NCBI GenBank assembly: GCA_026706075.1
Contig: JAPOZM010000091.1
Coordinates: forward strand, 58,551-122,550
Source: Gemmatimonadaceae bacterium
Lineage (GTDB): Bacteria; Latescibacterota; UBA2968; UBA8231
Length of the DNA stretch: 64,000 bases
Reading direction: 5' to 3'
Of the stretch, positions 24,553-33,541 are shown piece after piece. The stretch's first letter is position 1; each line of letters opens with the position of its first letter. The translations under genes and the position numbers were made by a program. Below the pieces are notes generated by a model. The model worked only from the letters and a program-made list of their open reading frames with translations, was not told the DNA's origin and did not search any database.

Positions 24553-27081
24553 CTACAACAGAGCACTAGTAGCGGAGTCACGCTCCAGCTCCCTAAGGCT
24601 GACTAGCCGACCCAAGCTGGCGGTGCAGATCGCATGGCTCTCGTACTTCACCTCACCGCTCTCTCGTGCGAAGGACGTCATGGAGACTCGATCCCCGTTG
24701 ATCTCGTATACCAGTCGAGGAAGGAACCTGTCACCACTCATGTGCGCAGCCACCTGAAGGCCAGATGTCCCTCCAGGTTCATCCCAGATGTCAGGCCTCT
24801 CCATCTCTTGGGTAGCCACATCCAGCTTCGAGACAACCTCCAGCCACCAATCGCGATCTGGATGGTCGCCAATGAGATCTGAGGCCCTCTCAATGATGTC
24901 GTCTGAACCGCCGATCAATGAAGCGAGCGCGAAAACCACGGCGTTCCTCCAGATCCGACTTCTGCACTCGTCCTCGCTCTCCCCTTTCGCCGCATGCGGC
25001 CGGAAGACACACTCACAGTAGAAAGCAAGCCAGAGAACATAAGCCCGAACCTGCGTCCACTCTTCGGACTGGAGTATGCGCTGATCATGGACGTCCGACG
25101 TCGCTAGCGATCGCCTTCCGTCGATGATGTTCGCCAGGATCTCTCTGAGCAACTGCCACCGCTGTTCGGATGGAAATGCAGTCTGTCCCCGGGGTACCCA
25201 CTCGGCCTTCTCATCGCAGTCGCGCAGTACTTTTGCCATACCAAGCACGGCGACCAGCCGCATCAGCATCGCACTTGCGGGCTCCTCCCCATGTCGGAAC
25301 TGCTCCAAGTGCTGGGACATCCGCTTGACGAGTCGCCGGACACGCCGATGACAAACCTCTAGCAGCTTCCTCCTCTCCATTGCCGGCAGCCTCTGGAAGA
25401 TCACCTCCTCGTCCTCCTGGCCGATCAACTCTTCCTCAGTCCGACCGTCCGAGGTCTCGACATCCACCTTGCTTCCTCCAGACAAAAGGTCACGTCCGAG
25501 CTCTCGCATGAGGACGTCAAGGAGGTAGCCCAGGTTGTCCTGGTCTCGGATACGCAAGAGGCGCCTTCGCTTGCGGCCCCTGCTCCCAACGAGCGGCAGT
25601 CCGTCTTCACTCCTGTCGTCCTTCGTACCTGATCCAGGGGTCGCGACAGCAAGCTCTGGGTTGCCGATCAGCCTCTCAATATACCCAAAGAGTTCACTGA
25701 GCTTTGGCTCACCTGTTGCCAGCGATCCGAGCGCTTCCCGGAACTGCCGCTGCTCTGGTGGTCGCCTGACATCGGCGATGAGGTCTTGGCGTTGTAGGAT
25801 TACTGCTTGAATGCAGGCCGTTGCACGCCAGACACGGATCATGTGGGTCTGCTCAATGAGCCTTGGGGTCCAGCCATCCTCAGTCCACTCACTCCGCAGC
25901 TGCCGAAGGACCTCCCGACCTTCGCTATCCAGGAATTGGAGGATGTCATCCGGTTGACCAGCCACAAGAGCTACGGCCGGATCCTCCGGCGAGAATGCGA
26001 CCACAGCGACCTCGGGCACTGTTCTTGGGGCCTCGCTACCCCTATCCCAATTCCTGGAGATCGTTTGTAGTTCCTCGGCGGACACCTCTGGGGCCCCACG
26101 AAGCTCCCCGAGCCCTATTGACTCGGCCCCCTCTTTGGCGGCACGACCCGTCTGTAGTAGGACCATCTCGACATTCGCTCTCTCACCGCGCTCCAGCCAG
26201 GCGCTGCGACTTGGGTTTGCGCTACCGGTCACGAGCAGTGAGCTACCTTCGATGTCTTCGACCAGGAGGCACTTGGCGTGCAGATAGCGAGCCTCAAATC
26301 CCCACACCTGGGACGCAGCGACAAGCTTGGCGTGCTCTACTTCGGCAATAGTCGGCGGGGCAGACACCGTCTGGGGATCAACACCGATGATGAGCTCAAT
26401 CGGTCCAAGATCCCGGGCAATCCGCTCGACGAACTGCAGCCTCGAGTCGAAAAACGCCCCCACAACTGTAACTCTCTCAACAGGCGCGTCGATCAGCTCA
26501 GTGACCTGCTCCCAGATGCTACGATCTCCGCCAGCGATCAGAACCCGAGCATCGGGAGTTTGGCCGTCAGAGTCGTGCAGCCATGGTAGGGCGTTCTCAA
26601 AGGCGGCAAGCTCTTCTTCACAGAGGTATCCACACACTGTAGACGAGAGCATCCAGCCCTTCACGGCCTCCCAGGCGTCCCTGAATCTCGGGTCTGGAGC
26701 TGAGGCACCGACAGAACGCTGAAGAGTTGCCACCTCCTTGTTCCACGAGTACCCAGCCAGCGTCAGGTTGTGGCTACCGACTGATAGCACCCCTCCGCGA
26801 CTCCCGCCCAGCAAGACGACCTTCGGATGAAAGGCGGTCCTGCGTGCCACAGGGATAAGAGCGTAGTCACGTCCTGCTCTTCGCGGTGGAGCATCCTCAA
26901 CCGCTTGGGCCAGCATCTCCTGATCGATCAGCAGCACGACCTGCCGAATACCGGCACGGCGAAGACGCCTGAGGATGACCTGCTCGAAGTAGGGGAAGTG
27001 GCACGAATAGGTTGTGAGGATCACAGCTTCAGGCCGAATCCCCTTGATCGAGTCGAAGAGGGAGACCTCAGTCGGAGCCAT
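24553..27081 (-). CDS. PLD-family nuclease with large helical C-terminal domain (candidate defence effector)
   Basis: An 842-residue protein. Residues ~1-310 form a phospholipase-D-like nuclease with two HKD half-sites: H85-x-K87 followed by GSHNLT (102-107), and H268-x-K270 followed by GSANPS (286-291). The opening ILTTYSCHFPYFEQVILRRL matches PLD nucleases found in defence and restriction contexts. Residues ~310-842 are charged and mostly helical, with no fold I recognise (an acidic stretch near EEELIGQEDEEV and a helix rich in Arg/Lys near RRVRRLVKRM). The start at 27081 overlaps the partner gene's end by 14 bases. The gene is visibly AT-richer than flanking core genes, consistent with transfer. 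The defence role is inference from family, pairing and island context. Confidence 0.7.
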   Translation of the reverse strand: MAPTEVSLFDSIKGIRPEAVILTTYSCHFPYFEQVILRRLRRAGIRQVVLLIDQEMLAQAVEDAPPRRAGRDYALIPVARRTAFHPKVVLLGGSRGGVLSVGSHNLTLAGYSWNKEVATLQRSVGASAPDPRFRDAWEAVKGWMLSSTVCGYLCEEELAAFENALPWLHDSDGQTPDARVLIAGGDRSIWEQVTELIDAPVERVTVVGAFFDSRLQFVERIARDLGPIELIIGVDPQTVSAPPTIAEVEHAKLVAASQVWGFEARYLHAKCLLVEDIEGSSLLVTGSANPSRSAWLERGERANVEMVLLQTGRAAKEGAESIGLGELRGAPEVSAEELQTISRNWDRGSEAPRTVPEVAVVAFSPEDPAVALVAGQPDDILQFLDSEGREVLRQLRSEWTEDGWTPRLIEQTHMIRVWRATACIQAVILQRQDLIADVRRPPEQRQFREALGSLATGEPKLSELFGYIERLIGNPELAVATPGSGTKDDRSEDGLPLVGSRGRKRRRLLRIRDQDNLGYLLDVLMRELGRDLLSGGSKVDVETSDGRTEEELIGQEDEEVIFQRLPAMERRKLLEVCHRRVRRLVKRMSQHLEQFRHGEEPASAMLMRLVAVLGMAKVLRDCDEKAEWVPRGQTAFPSEQRWQLLREILANIIDGRRSLATSDVHDQRILQSEEWTQVRAYVLWLAFYCECVFRPHAAKGESEDECRSRIWRNAVVFALASLIGGSDDIIERASDLIGDHPDRDWWLEVVSKLDVATQEMERPDIWDEPGGTSGLQVAAHMSGDRFLPRLVYEINGDRVSMTSFARESGEVKYESHAICTASLGRLVSLRELERDSATSALL

Positions 27082-28708
27082 CGTAGTCCTGCATCCACGT
27101 GAACTCCTTACTGACGCAGGCAAGCCCTCCGGCCTCCTCCAAGACACCGGTGTCCAGTAGTATCCGACGGAGCTGGCGGAAGCGAGGACTCGTCATCACG
27201 GCAGGAGAGATCTGGGCGACCTCATATCCGTGGTCCCCCACGCGAATCCGGAACGTGTCCTCGGACTGCGCGGCGAGCTTCCGCATGGCTACATGAACGT
27301 GGTTGTCAACCAGCCATTCGGCTGCAACTCGAGACACGAGCTGCCGCAACGTGAGGTCTCGCCAGCCACTCTCCACGCGATGATGGAGTGAGTACAGGTT
27401 GATGGGGTACTGCTCGCTGTAGCCTGGAGGGAATACACCCCTTACATCAGTCCGGGATGGCCCCCGAGCGATCAGCGCAAGCAGAAGCTCTGCACTCAAC
27501 TGCAGTACTTCTGTCCGCGACTCTATACTCTCCTCTCCGCTCGAGAGTCCCACGATCCTATAGGCGATGCCTAGTTCGTGCCTTGGGCCGGTCCAGGATG
27601 AGATGGGCGGCATACGGGCTGCGACGCTTTCAGCAGCATCACCAACTACGACGTCTCCGGGAGCAACATCGCCAAGGACGGTGGATTCTTCGGCCTCATA
27701 CGCGAACCAGTGGCCAATCTCTTCACTGCTCTGGACGGTGGGATCCTTGGCTTCATAGGACAGGAGCAGACTCCAGAACATCCCAAGGCAAGCGACAGAA
27801 GCCAGATCACCGCCAGCGTAACATCCCCATCTCCTGCGCTGCAAGTCTAACTCGTCCTCAAGGTCGAGCAGCGTCCCGTCTTGCAGCATCCCAGAATAAA
27901 CGATCCCTCTAAACGTCAGCTCGTCCAGGACTTGCCCTTGAGCAGCAAGCGCTTCGGCGAGGTGCAGTACCAGCCTGACCGTCAGACGTCTGTCATGGTG
28001 TCCCGGGTCCTCGAGTATGCCCCGGTTCGCAAGGATATCAGCAAGGAGAGCCTGTTCCTGACTGCTGGACGGAAGTTGGCATGGGCAGAAACAGGCCAAG
28101 GGGTCGAGGTCCCGGCAGCGGACCTCGTCCCTCTTCAGAGTCTTGAGGAATAGGCTCCGGTCCACCGCGCTGTCCATCGCGGTAGCGAAGCGCACGCCTA
28201 CATCCACGTCGCACTGAACACCAGCCGGCCCGGTACCGTTCAGGATTCCAAGGTCGCGCAGAGGTCCAAAGTAATACTGACCCAGACCCCCCAGACGATT
28301 CTTGAAGTAGCGCTCACTGCCCTCCATCGAGGCAACAAGACTAAGAGCAACCGGCTCATCGTCTCGAAGACTGTTAATCGAGGATCTCAGGTTGTTTGAC
28401 CCGATCAACCCTACAGCATGATCGTCGCTGCCATCTCCTACGACGTCTAAGTGACGGTGCGCGATCAGAGTGAAGAGGCAGTCACCACGGCGGAAGAGAT
28501 CAACGAACTGATCACCAGCCGTGCACCCATCCTCGTGGAGGGCCCAGATGAGCCATGGGTAGAATGTGTAGTAACGGGCTCTGTCTGTGACATTGGTTAT
28601 CCCCGGTAGTAGGTGCGAGTAGAGCAGAATCCCCGGGGCCTGCGATCCCAGCGGATCCAAGCCCTTGGTTTGCCTTGCGGGCTTAACCCAGCCAGTGGTG
28701 ACTGTCAC
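27068..28708 (-). CDS. Unrecognised ~546-residue partner of the PLD nuclease
   Basis: I do not recognise this protein. The N-terminal ~60 residues look conserved in style (VTTGWVKPARQTKGLDPLG then TDRARYYTFYPWLIW), followed by a mixed alpha/beta body with a cysteine pair ACFCPC near residue 220 and a C-terminal region with repeated short strands. There are no signal peptide, no membrane helices and no P-loop. I place the start at the GTG at 28708 because AGGAG lies seven bases upstream; an in-frame TTG at 28732 has no such site. It is co-transcribed with the PLD gene and overlaps it, so it probably acts as sensor, DNA-binding or regulatory subunit. IS sequence abuts its promoter side. Confidence 0.6.
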   Translation of the reverse strand: MTVTTGWVKPARQTKGLDPLGSQAPGILLYSHLLPGITNVTDRARYYTFYPWLIWALHEDGCTAGDQFVDLFRRGDCLFTLIAHRHLDVVGDGSDDHAVGLIGSNNLRSSINSLRDDEPVALSLVASMEGSERYFKNRLGGLGQYYFGPLRDLGILNGTGPAGVQCDVDVGVRFATAMDSAVDRSLFLKTLKRDEVRCRDLDPLACFCPCQLPSSSQEQALLADILANRGILEDPGHHDRRLTVRLVLHLAEALAAQGQVLDELTFRGIVYSGMLQDGTLLDLEDELDLQRRRWGCYAGGDLASVACLGMFWSLLLSYEAKDPTVQSSEEIGHWFAYEAEESTVLGDVAPGDVVVGDAAESVAARMPPISSWTGPRHELGIAYRIVGLSSGEESIESRTEVLQLSAELLLALIARGPSRTDVRGVFPPGYSEQYPINLYSLHHRVESGWRDLTLRQLVSRVAAEWLVDNHVHVAMRKLAAQSEDTFRIRVGDHGYEVAQISPAVMTSPRFRQLRRILLDTGVLEEAGGLACVSKEFTWMQDYDGSD

Positions 28709-28792
28709 GGCGCCTCTCCTGTGGTTGGCCAACCAGCTTCATAAGTGTCAAGGGACACCGAGATTCGCGCAGTTAGGGGACACGTCGGTACA

Positions 28793-28841
28793 GACCGGGT
28801 TGATTGGTAACACTTCTGACCGGGTTGATGGGTGACACTCC
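28793..28841. repeat. Tandem pair of IS481-type terminal repeats (25-bp period)
   Basis: GACCGGGTTGATTGGTAACA begins at 28793, and a near-identical GACCGGGTTGATGGGTGACA begins at 28818. Both match, in inverted orientation, the element's right end at about 30041-30064. Two left ends side by side suggest nested or repeated insertion. A further pair of GGGACAC motifs at about 28750-28785 resembles ends of a second IS481-type element. Confidence 0.6.
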
Positions 28842-30064
28842 CCGGTATCTTGGACCGACCCCAAGCAGGAGGTTGGTCGATGCCGTGGATGGAGACCGCA
28901 CGCGTGGAGCAGAGAGAGCGATTCATCGCTGATCATCGAGCCGGTCACTTGAGGATGACCGAGCTGTGGTGACGATACGGCACAGCCGAAAGACGGGCTA
29001 CAAGTGGATTCGACGACACGCCGAGGAGGGGCGGCCGGGCCTGCAGGACCGTAGCCATGCGCCGCACCACTGCCCCCACCGCATGCAACCGGAGATTGCC
29101 GGGCTGATCCTCCGGGGGCGGCGACGGCATCCCGACTGGGGGCCGCGGAAGCTGCTGGCCTGGCTGGCGCCTCGTCACCTGAGGATCTCGTCATGGCCGC
29201 CCGTAGCTCGACGGGCGATCTGCTGGCCCAGGAAAGGTTGGTGAAGAAGCGGCGGCGACGACGGCCCCGACAGCACCCCGGGGGCGGTACCGCCGACCAC
29301 CGAGGCGCTCAACGGCCTGTGGACAGGCGACTTCAAGGGGCAGTTTCCCACCCGAAACGGCGTCTGGTGCTTCCCCTTGACGATCAGCGATCAGCACACC
29401 CGGTATCTCCTGAGCTGCCGCGCTCTGCCGACCCAGGGCGCCCGACCGGTCTTCGATCGGACCTTCCGGGAGTTCGGGTTGCCTCGAGCCATCCGCACCG
29501 ACAACGGGGTGCCCTTCACCTCCCGAGGTCTGCAGGGCTCGGGCGGCTCAACGTCTGGTGGCTGCGGCTGGGAATCCTGCATCAGCGGATCCGACCCGCC
29601 TCGCCGCAGGAAAACGGCGCTCACGAGCGCATGCATCGCACCCTGGAAGCCGCGACCTGCCGGCCCCCCGCGGCCAACCCGACGGCGCAGCAGAGGGCCT
29701 TCTATCGTTTTCCGTTCTCGGCGTCTCTATAGCGAGGAGCGGCCCCACGAGGCCCTCGACGGCGAGACTCCCGGCTCCCGCTACCACGGGTCCCCCTCGG
29801 CCCCATCCGGACCCCCTGCCGCCCATCGAGTACCCGGGCCACTTCGTGGTCAAGCACGTCACCCGCGCCGGTACCATCCGACTCCGGCACAACTTGATCT
29901 TCCTCGCCCTGGCCTTGCAGGACCTCTACCTCGGCCTCGAGGAGATCGGAGACGGCATCTGGGCCATCCACTTTGACCAGGTCCTGCTCGCCACCGTCGA
30001 CGAAAAAGGAAATGATCGTCCGGGAGTAACCCTGACCCCGAAGTGTCATCCATCAACCCGGTTG
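28818..30064 (+). mobile_element. Decayed IS481-family element
   Basis: Inverted ends (about 28818-28838 and 30042-30064) enclose a broken transposase read on the plus strand. The pieces switch frame repeatedly: a start at 28880 (MPWMETARVEQRERF) hits a stop after TELW; a helix-turn-helix part SRKTGYKWIRRHAEEGRPGL follows from ~28985; then the integrase core DLWTADFKGQF-like region, PLTISDQHTRYLLSCRAL, IRTDNGVPF and the end ERPHEALDGETP up to the strand motif DGIWAIHFDQVLLATVDE. DDE aspartates can still be seen, but several indels make it non-functional. It sits between the PLD unit and the next minus-strand gene, ten bases past that gene's stop. Confidence 0.75.
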
Positions 30065-30073
30065 CTTTCACGG

Positions 30074-31198
30074 CTATGTTGCTCCTCTGCCATCGCTTAT
30101 CAGATAGAACCAGCGCCACGGTCTCGCTCTACGTTTCTCAAGCGCGGCGGTAGTGGCCTCTGCCGTAGCTGTGGCGGCGATGCCGAGACCTGGCACCGGG
30201 ATGCTTCCCACCGCAGCTGCAACCCAGCCTGCAATGCGACGAACCCTTGCACCTGCAAGCTCCAATCGCAGTACTTCTTCGATTACTCGTTGGGGGTAGC
30301 TTGGGTCAACCAGATCTCCGTGCTCCGAGGCGCGTCGAATCTCGGAACGCAGCGCCCCAATCCTGCGGTCTCTTCGCAACTTGGAGAACTCCTTTACTGA
30401 TGTCGGAGCATACGCGGGAAAGGTCAGTTTGAAGAACTCTGAGCCCCTTGCTGACTGGTCCGTCTCCCCTGCCGAGGCTAACTTCTCCTGAAGGTATTTC
30501 CGATAGGGTGCCCACATCATTGGTGCCACACCAAGGACATCGCAGGCAGTAAGGCACGCATTTACTTCGCGCAGTTGGCTCGCAGCGGCGTTGGCCGCCT
30601 GGGAAAACAGCTCGGCATGCGCCTCGTTATCTGAGTCGATGCCATCGCCAAGTACTACGCTCAAGTCATGAGTGTGCCCGTCGGATCCCTCTATGCCGTA
30701 GCGCGCCTCGGGGTCGAACTGCCAAGAGTACTCCTGGGCCGTACGTGGATCCTCTCCGAGCAGCCTATTGGCGCTATTCAGGAGAGCATCGTAGTAACCC
30801 ATGGCCTCCCACCATCTCGTGGGCTCCTTCATGTCCTTCCTAAGCATCCACCCACGATCATGAGAGTTCGCACCGGCAGCCGACCCTACATCTTCGATCG
30901 CAATTGCCCCCTCGCCATCAAGGACTTCAAGAAGCTCGGACCACTCTCGGAGCCAAGATCGATGGCCCGGATTTCGAATTCGCTCGTAGGCTTCTCCGTC
31001 CAGCACGTACTCATCGAACATGAGGAGAGAAGGGAAATCCGGTACAAATCCGCGGTCAGGATCGAACGAGCCCAGAGGAGGCAACGACTCAAACTCGTAA
31101 ACCCCGGTCCAGCCGCCAGGATTCTCCCTATAGAAAAAACGGGCACAATGCTTACACATCCGCTGGTGAAAGAATAGGGGTGCGAGTAGTACTTTCAT
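30074..31198 (-). CDS. Unrecognised protein with C-terminal hydrophobic hairpin
   Basis: About 374 residues if begun at MKVLLAPLFFHQRMC (31198); a GTG at 31228 would add ten residues. I do not recognise the family. The N-terminal part carries Cys-x2-Cys in RMCKHCARFFY and an acidic middle (ELLEVLDGEGAIAIEDVG). Near the C-terminus two short hydrophobic stretches with glycine and proline (IAGWVAAAVGSIPVPGLGIA) could insert into a membrane. It has the same strand and the same AT-richer composition as the PLD pair, and the IS481 remnant begins ten bases after its stop. It may once have been the first gene of that operon; this is inference. Confidence 0.5.
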   Translation of the reverse strand: MKVLLAPLFFHQRMCKHCARFFYRENPGGWTGVYEFESLPPLGSFDPDRGFVPDFPSLLMFDEYVLDGEAYERIRNPGHRSWLREWSELLEVLDGEGAIAIEDVGSAAGANSHDRGWMLRKDMKEPTRWWEAMGYYDALLNSANRLLGEDPRTAQEYSWQFDPEARYGIEGSDGHTHDLSVVLGDGIDSDNEAHAELFSQAANAAASQLREVNACLTACDVLGVAPMMWAPYRKYLQEKLASAGETDQSARGSEFFKLTFPAYAPTSVKEFSKLRRDRRIGALRSEIRRASEHGDLVDPSYPQRVIEEVLRLELAGARVRRIAGWVAAAVGSIPVPGLGIAATATAEATTAALEKRRARPWRWFYLISDGRGAT

Positions 31199-31320
31199 AT
31201 GGATGTCAGCGCCCATGTAGTCCGACACGGGAAGTTATGTTTTCGTGTAAACAGTCGCAAGGTGAGAACCCTATACCGGTCCAGGACTTGCCGATGGTCA
31301 CGTACGAGACCTGGGGGATC

Positions 31321-31560
31321 ATCTGCCCCCCCAACAGGTGGTCCGTCAACTTTGCGCCGCGACCACTGATTGAATGGTTGGCAGAAGGCCCGAGGGGGCA
31401 TGGTGACGATCTCCACCACCACGGACTCGCCTTCCGGGGTCAGCGCCGGGGGATGACCCAGATGCTCCTGATCGGCTACTTCGAGGGCCTAGGCTCGGAG
31501 CGGGGCATCGCCTAGCGGGAGGCCGACTCGCTGATGGCTCTCACTCGCCAAATTCTTGAC
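31321..31560 (+). mobile_element. Transposase fragment (IS1182/IS5-like N-terminus)
   Basis: The plus-strand reading MTQMLLIGYFEGLGSERGIA followed, after a stop, by WREADSL is the N-terminal signature of an IS1182-like transposase as I know it. It is flanked by non-homologous sequence and cannot be functional. The stretch 31229-31540 otherwise shows no intact gene. Confidence 0.45.
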
Positions 31561-31884
31561 ACTCGCGGCCGTTGTCCGAGAGGATCCTGGACGCGCTGTG
31601 CTTGTCGAAGGTCGGCAGGATCTGGTTGTTGAGCAGCTGCACGGCCGTGAGCGGCAGCTTGTTGGTGTAGAGCCGGGCCCAGGCGTAGCGGCTGTGACAG
31701 TCGATGGCCGCCTGCATATAGCCCCGTCCCCACGTCATTGAGGGTGCCCACGTGGAAGGTGTCCACGCCGACCAGCTTCCCGGTAGCGTGGGTCTCGACG
31801 TGGCGATCCCGAAGTTCGAGGCTGAAGCGCCAGGAGCCGGATCTGCTCGGCGGTCAGTTGGACTCGTCCCTTCTGGGTGTGCCG
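31541..31884 (-). mobile_element. Second IS481-family integrase fragment
   Basis: On the minus strand, short blocks in changing frames give [31 protein letters not shown], then YMQAAIDCHSRYAWARLYTN and RILSDNGREC, the middle of an IS481-type DDE integrase with two of the three catalytic acids (D in GVDTF, D in SDNGRE). The C-terminal part is missing. The 5' edge of the fragment overlaps the end of the higA-like gene. Confidence 0.65.
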
Positions 31885-32165
31885 CTGGTGAGCCGGTCAA
31901 CCTTGATTTCATCGGCATGCTTCCTGGCCTGCGCCAGGTCGTAGGCAGCCTGGAGCCGTAGCCACGTCCCTGCGCCGCCACCGAAGGCCTTGTCCAGCCG
32001 GATCGCCATCTCGGGCGAGATGCCCGCCCTGCAGTTCACGATGTCGGAGAGCCACTTGCGGCTAACCCTCAGTCGCCTGGCCGCCTCCGCGAAACTCAGC
32101 CCCAAAGGCTCCAGGCAATCGTACCGCACCGAGAGCCCTGGATGGGGCGGGTTCTTCATCGGCAT
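31854..32165 (-). CDS. higA: HigA-family antitoxin with IS-derived tail
   Basis: A 103-residue XRE/HigA-type DNA-binding antitoxin. The opening [20 protein letters not shown] and the helix-turn-helix [20 protein letters not shown], then [20 protein letters not shown] and [14 protein letters not shown], are close to the family consensus. AGGAGG lies just upstream of the ATG. The last ~10 residues ([10 protein letters not shown]) are read out of frame from IS481 sequence, so the natural C-terminus was replaced. No toxin gene is intact: only a short reading frame ending [14 protein letters not shown] runs into the start from upstream. It is probably an orphan repressor. Confidence 0.75.
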   Translation of the reverse strand: MPMKNPPHPGLSVRYDCLEPLGLSFAEAARRLRVSRKWLSDIVNCRAGISPEMAIRLDKAFGGGAGTWLRLQAAYDLAQARKHADEIKVDRLTSGTPRRDESN

Positions 32166-32225
32166 GGCTCACTCCTCCTGATGTAGTCGATCAGGTCCAC
32201 GTCGCCGGGGGGCCCGCGGGTGACC
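32155..32225 (-). pseudogene. Possible C-terminal remnant of a toxin gene upstream of higA
   Basis: A minus-strand frame reading [20 protein letters not shown] ends inside the first codons of higA, the usual overlap of a toxin-antitoxin pair. Its upstream part runs into the methyltransferase gene's end. It is too short to assign; a truncated HigB-like toxin is the simplest guess. Confidence 0.25.
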
Positions 32226-32243
32226 CCGGCGCCTCGGGCGGGT

Positions 32244-32999
32244 TCAACCAGCACGGAGCACAAAGAACTCGTACCCGTAGAACTCCGAGTAGGAATGCCA
32301 GATGTCAATCTCCTCCTGACACTGGTCCGCCAACTCCAGTGCGTCCGGCTCGTCGTGGTGACGCTGCCGGAATGCGGTCACGTTGTCCTGCAGTGGCCGG
32401 TAGTAGTCGTCCCACCATGCGGACGCGGGGAGCGGAAAGTGACCGACCGTCTCGTAGCCGCACGCCTCGATCGCTTCCCCGAGCGCGGAGGTGTCGCGGA
32501 TGGCCGGGTACTCCCGGTTCCAGAACGCTGCGCATGGGGCGGGGGGGTCGGGCTTCTGCCAGCATACCTCCGTCAGCGCCACGTGCCCGTTGGGCCGCAG
32601 CAGGCGGCGCCAGCCGCGCAGGCCCGCTTCGACGCCCATGATGTAGATGGCGCCTTCGCACCAGATCAGGTCGAAGGAGCCGTCGGCGAAGTCGAGTCGG
32701 CGCATGTCCGCCACGCGGGCCTTCAGCCGATCCGCGATCCCCAGTTCCTGCGCCTTGCGGTTCAGCGCGTCGATGAACGGGCCATGGTTGTCGACGGCGA
32801 CGATGCGCGACAGCGAACTCTCCGCCAGGGCCAGTGTCTGGGCGCCGGGTCCGCAGCCGATGTCGAGCACGCGGGTCCCCGGCCCGACGTCCGGCACGAG
32901 CCCGAGGGCGCGACGCGTGCTCGCCGCGCTCCCCGGTCCCTGCCGGGGCAGCCCACTGTGGAGCTCCCAGAACAGCGAGATGGCTCGATCCTTCGGCAT
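32244..32999 (-). CDS. SAM-dependent methyltransferase (class I)
   Basis: A 251-residue Rossmann-fold methyltransferase: motif I is RVLDIGCGPGAQT near residue 45, an acidic end of strand 2 is VAVDNHG, and motif IV is FDLIWCEGAIY. The fold and length match small-molecule methyltransferases of the UbiE/methyltransferase-11 type. The start at 32999 has a good GGAGG site and drops a 20-residue upstream extension. Composition returns to the high-GC host pattern here. The substrate is unknown; its place among toxin-antitoxin genes may be accidental. Confidence 0.8.
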   Translation of the reverse strand: MPKDRAISLFWELHSGLPRQGPGSAASTRRALGLVPDVGPGTRVLDIGCGPGAQTLALAESSLSRIVAVDNHGPFIDALNRKAQELGIADRLKARVADMRRLDFADGSFDLIWCEGAIYIMGVEAGLRGWRRLLRPNGHVALTEVCWQKPDPPAPCAAFWNREYPAIRDTSALGEAIEACGYETVGHFPLPASAWWDDYYRPLQDNVTAFRQRHHDEPDALELADQCQEEIDIWHSYSEFYGYEFFVLRAG

Positions 33000-33157
33000 G
33001 ACCCCTCCTCTCGATGGTCTTCGAAACTGGGCGGCCCGGGCCGGCCCGCCGAGCCCCATAGAGAGTACCAGGCGTTCTACATCGGTGCACGGGTGGAGCC
33101 GGTTCTTGACAGAGGATTCCCAGAAGGTATGCTGATCCTCTTCACTCGAGAGGGAGC

Positions 33158-33541
33158 ATGGCTGTCGATCCTGCCGCCGCCGCCCGCTGGATTGTCAGCC
33201 GGCACGAGCGGCGGCGCAAGGCTCTTCGCCGACGGTTGCAGTCGGCCCAGGAAGACGCGGCCCGGATCATCTCCGCAATTGCCGCGCAGTACCGCCCCCT
33301 GCGCATCTACCAGTGGGGATCCCTCGTCCATACCGAACGCTTTACCGAGATCTCCGATATCGACATCGCCGTCGAGGGGATGGACTGCGACGAGCCAACC
33401 CTGGCGGCCATCCGCACGCAGGCGGAATCGATGACCGACTTCCACGTCGACCTGGTGGCCATGGAGCGCCTCGAGCCCGGGAGGGCCGACCTCATCCGGC
33501 GCTTCGGCGCAGTGGCATGGGAAGATGGAGACCGGGGCTGA
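33158..33541 (+). CDS. MNT-type nucleotidyltransferase antitoxin
   Basis: A 127-residue minimal nucleotidyltransferase. The catalytic loop is YQWGSLVHTERF followed by SDIDIAVEG, giving the GS...DxD pattern of MNT proteins, with a further strand FHVDLVAME. MNT partners add AMP to the HEPN toxin encoded next door to silence it. The genes overlap by 17 bases, the typical MNT-HEPN arrangement. The MNT gene is intact, while the toxin frame is not. Confidence 0.75.
   Translation: MAVDPAAAARWIVSRHERRRKALRRRLQSAQEDAARIISAIAAQYRPLRIYQWGSLVHTERFTEISDIDIAVEGMDCDEPTLAAIRTQAESMTDFHVDLVAMERLEPGRADLIRRFGAVAWEDGDRG

Noticed and set aside
28746..28751. TTGACA supplied by the IS end as a hybrid promoter for the PLD operon
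   Set aside because: No acceptable -10 hexamer follows at 16-18 bases, so the promoter is not supported.
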